Assembly (NCBI RefSeq): GCF_040253615.1
Contig: NZ_JBEJGY010000004.1
Coordinates: forward strand, 5,518,001-5,582,000
DNA: 64,000 bases
Direction: 5' to 3'
DNA from: Streptomyces sp. Edi4
GTDB taxonomy: Bacteria > Actinomycetota > Actinomycetes > Streptomycetales > Streptomycetaceae
Below the pieces are notes generated by a model. The model was not told where the DNA came from. It was given only the letters and a program-made list of their open reading frames with translations, and made no database searches. A program made the translations under genes and the position numbers. This document shows positions 60,449-64,000 of the stretch, piece after piece. The number at the start of each line of letters is the position of its first letter. Position 1 is the stretch's first letter.

Positions 60449-61614
60449 TTGGGCTCGTCCTCGGAGGAGTATCCCGTGTCCACCCCCTGCGCCGCCCCCT
60501 CGGGGAGCCTCGGGGGGTGGTACGCGGACAGGGCCAGCGGATCGGCGGCGGGGTCGGGGCGGACCGCGCCGAGGAGCGGGTTGGCCGCGATGGGGGAGAC
60601 CTTGACCCGGGCGCCGGGGCGCGGGGCCTGCACCACGAGGCCGCCGCCCAGGTACATCGCCACATGGGTGGCCTTGGGGAAGTAGACCACCAGATCACCC
60701 GGGCGCAGCGAGGTCAGCGCGATGTGCGGCAGCTCGGCCCACTGTTCCTGGCTGGTGCGCGGGATCGAGCGGCCCGCGTGCGCCCACGCCTGTGAGGTGA
60801 GCCCGGAGCAGTCGTAGGACTCCGGGCCCTCGGCGCCCCACACATACGGCTTGCCGATCTGGTCCACCGCGTAGGTGAGCGCCCGGTCGCCCTCGGACGA
60901 CGGGGCCCGGGTGCCGCTCAGGGCGCCCGAGGAGAGCAGGTCGCGCTGGGCCCGGTCGGTGCCGCGCTGTTCGAGCCGGGCCAGTTCGGCCAGCTGTTCG
61001 GGGGAGAGTTCGGCGAGCAGCTTCTCGACCTCCTTGAGCCGGAGTTCGACGTCGTCCTTCTCGCGCTGCTGGCGCTGGGCGAGCGCCTGCTGCTCCTCAA
61101 GCGCCCGGCGCGAGGCCCGTGCCAGCTCGGCGGCCTGCCGCTCGCCCCGGGTGAGCCGGTCCACCGCCGCCCGGCGCTCGCCGGCCGCGTGGGCCAGCAC
61201 ATGGCCCTGGTCGAGCGCGCTCTGCGGATCGTCGGCCAGCAGCACCCGCAGATATCCGGAGAGATCGCCCCGCCCCTGGTACTGCTCGCGCGCGAGCCGG
61301 CCGGCCGCGCTGCGCCCGCGGGCGAGCGCGGCTCGCGCCGAGGCCAGTGAAGCGCCCAGCTTCTTGTCCTCGGCCTCCAGGCGCTTGAGCTCGACATCAG
61401 TGGCCTTGTACGCCTCGGTCGCCTCCTCCGCCTGTCGGTACAGCGTCTGGAGCTGGGTCAGCAGGACCGAGGCCGAGCTCTCGGGCGGCTGCCCGGGCAG
61501 CGCCGACGCGGACTCGCCGGGCGGAGGCGCGGCCACCGCGTCCGGTGCCATCGTCGCCGCCGCCAGGGCCACGGCGACGGCCGCCGCGCACACCGGGCGC
61601 ACGCGAGCTGACAT
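60445..61614 (-). CDS. Secreted NlpC/P60 peptidoglycan endopeptidase
   Basis: 389 residues. Signal peptide about 1-29 (VAVALAAATMAPDAVAA). A long Arg/Glu/Ala coiled coil follows (about 55-225), then the NlpC/P60 domain with catalytic Cys in YDCSGLTSQAW, His in ATHVAMYLGGG and a polar third residue in QAPRPG. It cleaves peptide stems in the cell wall. The stop codon overlaps the styA-like stop in the four-base CTAG, an extreme convergent arrangement. Confidence 0.92.
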   Translation of the reverse strand: MSARVRPVCAAAVAVALAAATMAPDAVAAPPPGESASALPGQPPESSASVLLTQLQTLYRQAEEATEAYKATDVELKRLEAEDKKLGASLASARAALARGRSAAGRLAREQYQGRGDLSGYLRVLLADDPQSALDQGHVLAHAAGERRAAVDRLTRGERQAAELARASRRALEEQQALAQRQQREKDDVELRLKEVEKLLAELSPEQLAELARLEQRGTDRAQRDLLSSGALSGTRAPSSEGDRALTYAVDQIGKPYVWGAEGPESYDCSGLTSQAWAHAGRSIPRTSQEQWAELPHIALTSLRPGDLVVYFPKATHVAMYLGGGLVVQAPRPGARVKVSPIAANPLLGAVRPDPAADPLALSAYHPPRLPEGAAQGVDTGYSSEDEPN

Positions 61615-61719
61615 GTCCTCACCTCCGGTCGCGGGCCGGTCCTTCCGGCCCCACCGGACCGGATCGTGGCACGCGCCGGGGTGACAATCACCAGGAAAAG
61701 GGCGAACGGGCCATTGGCC

Positions 61720-62025
61720 TCACTCGTGCGGCGGCAGCCCGGTGCGGGGGCTTGCGGCGCCGCCCTTCTTCGGCTTCGTCCACGGCCACCGGCGCGGCTC
61801 ACGGCCCTCGGGTACGTAGGTGTACTTCCAGCCGCGCGGCAGGCCGAGCCGCTTGGTGTGGGAGGCGGGTTGGAGCCGGTAGGCGTACACGGTGGCCGGG
61901 CCGCCCGCCGGGTCGGGCACGGGCACCTCGTACCACTGCGGCGGCTTGCCGGTCGGGCCGGTCAGTACCGGCAGGACGCGCCCGTCGAGGGGGCCGCCCA
62001 CAAAGAGGGTGTTCTCGCTTCGCAC
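61720..62025 (-). CDS. Uncharacterised 101-residue protein
   Basis: From GTG at 62025. Distinctive segments are GGPLDGRVLPVL near the N-terminus, then YEVPVPDPAG, and RGWKYTYVPEGREPRRWPW near the C-terminus. Probably a small beta-rich soluble protein; I do not recognise a family. Ten bases separate it from the upstream TetR gene, so the two are co-transcribed. NlpC lies 105 bp further on. Confidence 0.7.
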   Translation of the reverse strand: MRSENTLFVGGPLDGRVLPVLTGPTGKPPQWYEVPVPDPAGGPATVYAYRLQPASHTKRLGLPRGWKYTYVPEGREPRRWPWTKPKKGGAASPRTGLPPHE

Positions 62026-62035
62026 CCCTCAAGTC

Positions 62036-62761
62036 TCACAGCAGGTGGGCCGCCCCGCTCACGACGGGGACCACGCGGCGCGCGAGCACACCCGCCGCGC
62101 CGTCGGCGGGCTCATGGACGAGCGCGGCCCGCAGCGCGTCGGCGGTCTGCCCGTCGGTGGCCGCCGTGGCGGTGAGCAGCGCCACCAGATGGTCCACGAG
62201 CCAGCCGCGCAGCTCGGGCAGCGGGGGCTGCTTGCCCTCGTCCAGCCAGATCAGCGAGGCCGCCTCCACCGCCGCTATCCAGGTGCGCACCATCATCCGC
62301 AGCCGGGGCCCGGGCCGTTCCACCTCCAGGTGGACCAGGATCTGTTCGGCCGCGGCCCGCCGCACCTCGTCCACGATGGCCGTCGTGCGGGACGTCTCGG
62401 CCATGCTGCCGCCCCGGAGCAGCGCGGAGAACCCGGCGTCGTGGCTGTCGACGAAGGTGAGGTAGCGGTCCAGGGCCCGGGTGAGCCGCTGGGTCAGGGG
62501 GCCGCTCGGCGCCTCGGCGAAACAGACTTCGAGCTCGTCGGCCGCCGAGCGCAGCGCCGCCTCGTACAACTGCTGCTTTCCGCCGGGGAAGTAGCGGTAG
62601 ACCAGAGGCCGCGACACCCCGGCCGCCTCGGCCACGTCGTCGAGCGACACGTCCTCCGGCGCCCGGTGCGCGAAGAGCGACAGGGCCGCGCCGAGGAGCT
62701 GCGCGCGCCGCTCCTCGACGCTGAGCCTGCGGTAGGCGGGGGTGGCGGCGGGTGAGCTCAT
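62036..62761 (-). CDS. TetR-family transcriptional regulator
   Basis: 241 residues. The N-terminal helix-turn-helix (RRAQLLGAALSLFAHRAPEDVSLDDVAEAAGVSRPLVYRYF, quoted in part: AEAAGVSRPLVYRYF) is standard TetR. The C-terminal ligand domain is hydrophobic and probably homodimerises. It is separated from the AurF-like gene by 30 bp on the same strand, so the pair is likely one unit. The palindrome CTGCAC/GTGCAG at 63847-63864 upstream of the oxygenase is a possible operator. Confidence 0.9.
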   Translation of the reverse strand: MSSPAATPAYRRLSVEERRAQLLGAALSLFAHRAPEDVSLDDVAEAAGVSRPLVYRYFPGGKQQLYEAALRSAADELEVCFAEAPSGPLTQRLTRALDRYLTFVDSHDAGFSALLRGGSMAETSRTTAIVDEVRRAAAEQILVHLEVERPGPRLRMMVRTWIAAVEAASLIWLDEGKQPPLPELRGWLVDHLVALLTATAATDGQTADALRAALVHEPADGAAGVLARRVVPVVSGAAHLL

Positions 62762-62791
62762 ATGGGGCAGCGTAATCCCCGTGAGCGGGCT

Positions 62792-63721
62792 TTACGCCAG
62801 GAGTCCCGAGCTCTTCCAGAGCCTGCGGCTCACCCCGTTCAAGACGCCTATGTCGTCGAGGAATTCGGTGAGGCGGCCCGCGCCGCTCTGCATGACCTCG
62901 CGGCGGTGGCCGCTGGCCTTCACCTGGGCCACGGCCTCGCGGCGGTCGAGCCCGACGTTCTCGTACACCTTGGGGTTGACGAAGCACGTGGCGAAGACAC
63001 GGGCCGCCTCGCCGCAGCTGAGCCGGGTCAACTCCCGCTCCCAGCGCGGCGCGGAGATCATCTGGCGCCGCAACTCCTCGCGGGCGTACCGGACATGGCG
63101 CGCCTCCTCGACCACGTGGATGCGGGTGACGCCGCGCACGATGGTCTGGACGCGGTCGTCCGGGAACGTCAGGCGCTGCATCCAGTCCAGGATCTCCTCG
63201 CCGAGCAGGGTGGCGGCGAAGGAACCCGGGGTGGTGGAGACGGTCTTCAGGACGCGCGCGAGGTTGTGGTAGATCCGCGGCACCGGGTACGTCGGCGCCC
63301 CGCCCTTCTTGATCATGCGGGCGAACATCATCGAGTGGCGGCATTCGTCGGCTATCTCGGTCAGCGCGTACCGCACGTGGTTACTGGTGACCGACTTGTC
63401 GTAGATGTGCCGGACGAGGAGCTGCATCAGGATGATCTCGAACCAGATGCCGAGCGAGGCGAGCGACGCGGCCTCGTGGCGGGCCAGCTCCATGCGCTGG
63501 TCCTCGGACATCCTGCGCCAGAGCGGGGTGTCGTAGAGGGAGAGCAGTTCCGGCGGCCAGAACCACTTGCCGTCCTCCAGGGGCGCGTCCCAGTCCAGCT
63601 CCTTGTCGGGGTCGAAGGAGTGCTTGGCGGACGATTCGAGCAGCCGCTCGGCGACCTGTTCGCGGTCCCTGAGCAGGCCGAGTGCGTCGCGGAGCACTTC
63701 GCTTTCGGTCACGGTTGTCAT
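62792..63721 (-). CDS. AurF-like diiron oxygenase
   Basis: 309 residues from MTTVTESEVLRDAL. Diiron ligand motifs fit the AurF family of N-oxygenases: ARHEAASLASLG and EIADECRHSMMFA, then LLGEEILDW and VVEEARHVRYAREE. AurF oxidises arylamines to nitroarenes; many homologues act on other substrates. It is followed by a TetR gene in the same direction and divergent from the gene cut at the right edge. Confidence 0.88.
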   Translation of the reverse strand: MTTVTESEVLRDALGLLRDREQVAERLLESSAKHSFDPDKELDWDAPLEDGKWFWPPELLSLYDTPLWRRMSEDQRMELARHEAASLASLGIWFEIILMQLLVRHIYDKSVTSNHVRYALTEIADECRHSMMFARMIKKGGAPTYPVPRIYHNLARVLKTVSTTPGSFAATLLGEEILDWMQRLTFPDDRVQTIVRGVTRIHVVEEARHVRYAREELRRQMISAPRWERELTRLSCGEAARVFATCFVNPKVYENVGLDRREAVAQVKASGHRREVMQSGAGRLTEFLDDIGVLNGVSRRLWKSSGLLA

Positions 63722-63912
63722 GGCGAGGGGCACCTCGTGGCTGGGTTACCTGGGGTCACCCCTTATGAGACTCCTTGTCAGCAAGCTCGTCAATCCCTTG
63801 CGCGCCACTTGTTGACCCCGCGTCTACCACCGTGTGAACCTGCCAACTGCACAAGGGTGTGCAGAAGTTGAGCCGCAGGGCGATGCCGTCCGCGAGGCGA
63901 AGGAGCCGCACG
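63722..63912. promoter_or_regulatory. Divergent region with a CTGCAC/GTGCAG dyad
   Basis: The dyad CTGCAC-N6-GTGCAG (63847-63864) lies between the AurF-like gene and the right-edge gene, 50 bp before the latter. It fits a TetR site and the adjacent TetR gene is the likely binder. Confidence 0.45.
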
Positions 63913-64000
63913 TGTCGACGCACGATCTCTATGTGAACGGCCCGCAGGAACCTCTCTGGCAGGTGCCGGCCTCCGGCGCCGCCCGCTTCAGCTGGGAGTA
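63913..64000 (+). CDS. Partial gene cut by the right edge (possible ferritin-like oxygenase)
   Basis: 29 codons from the GTG at 63913 (AGGAG upstream): VSTHDLYVNGPQEPLW, then QVPASGAARFSWEY, open to the edge. The N-terminus recalls a ferritin-like diiron protein that I have seen beside AurF-like genes, but 29 residues are too few to decide. Being divergent from the AurF-type oxygenase it may belong to the same regulon. Confidence 0.5.

Overview
The window is chromosomal DNA of a Streptomyces or very close actinomycete. GC content is very high and third codon positions are GC-rich. GTG starts and four-base ATGA/GTGA stop-start overlaps are common. The gene content is typical of the genus: a WhiB-like protein, a SigB-family sigma factor with its anti-sigma factor, Ni-superoxide dismutase with its protease, a conservon, an encapsulin, HspR-type lon control and DasR-type nagB control. 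From memory, the order from nagB to lon resembles the core-arm segment of S. coelicolor around SCO5236-SCO5290. That statement is recollection, not a computed alignment.

Layout. 1-447: no convincing gene. 448-5699: a tight five-gene operon (PhyH-type Fe/2-oxoglutarate dioxygenase, an uncharacterised GT-A-like protein, a type III PLP decarboxylase, a GNAT acetyltransferase, an MFS exporter). It looks like a compact and probably undescribed small-molecule pathway and is the best candidate here for a new system. 5700-6124: repeat-rich convergent spacer. 6125-13497: nagB with a DasR site, an SDR with paired operators, PdtaS-like kinase convergent with wblE/whiB1, a diacylglycerol-kinase-family lipid kinase, a membrane protein, and a sigma/anti-sigma pair. 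13755-19324: UBP zinc-finger protein, Na+/H+ antiporter, PLP deaminase, peptidoglycan amidase, flavohaemoglobin and an NsrR-like Rrf2 regulator. 19531-22035: family 2B (EshA-like) encapsulin shell followed by a polyprenyl diphosphate synthase.

22233-34495: small accessory genes, a DUF1648/YtrA pair with a TTA codon, sodN/sodX, a CGNR regulator, a methyltransferase, a polar amino acid ABC transporter, malic enzyme, a quinone-reductase-like dehydrogenase, and an HTH/Clp-N pair behind an apparently leaderless promoter. 34496-38783: repeats, then a PadR regulator with a DUF4097 protein and three small uncharacterised genes. 39013-45832: 2-oxoglutarate decarboxylase/dehydrogenase (kgd), an OmpR-type two-component system and a spermidine-synthase-like protein. 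46088-50988: a rhomboid-like protein with an 18-bp-repeat N-terminus, DUF3626, and lon behind a HAIR element.

51019-64000: secreted or wall-acting enzymes (S1 protease, GH25 muramidase, NlpC/P60) are interleaved with MarR and TetR regulators. Here a PP2C-like phosphatase is divergent from a conservon (cvnABCD) that runs into a styrene-monooxygenase-like flavoprotein. The window ends at an AurF-type diiron oxygenase, divergent from a gene cut by the right edge.

Two themes recur. Long intergenic repeats related to GGCGCGGGGAACTGCGCG fall only between convergent gene ends. Many short transcription units carry clear palindromic operators, which are listed individually. All functions are inferred from reading translated sequence. 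No database search was run.
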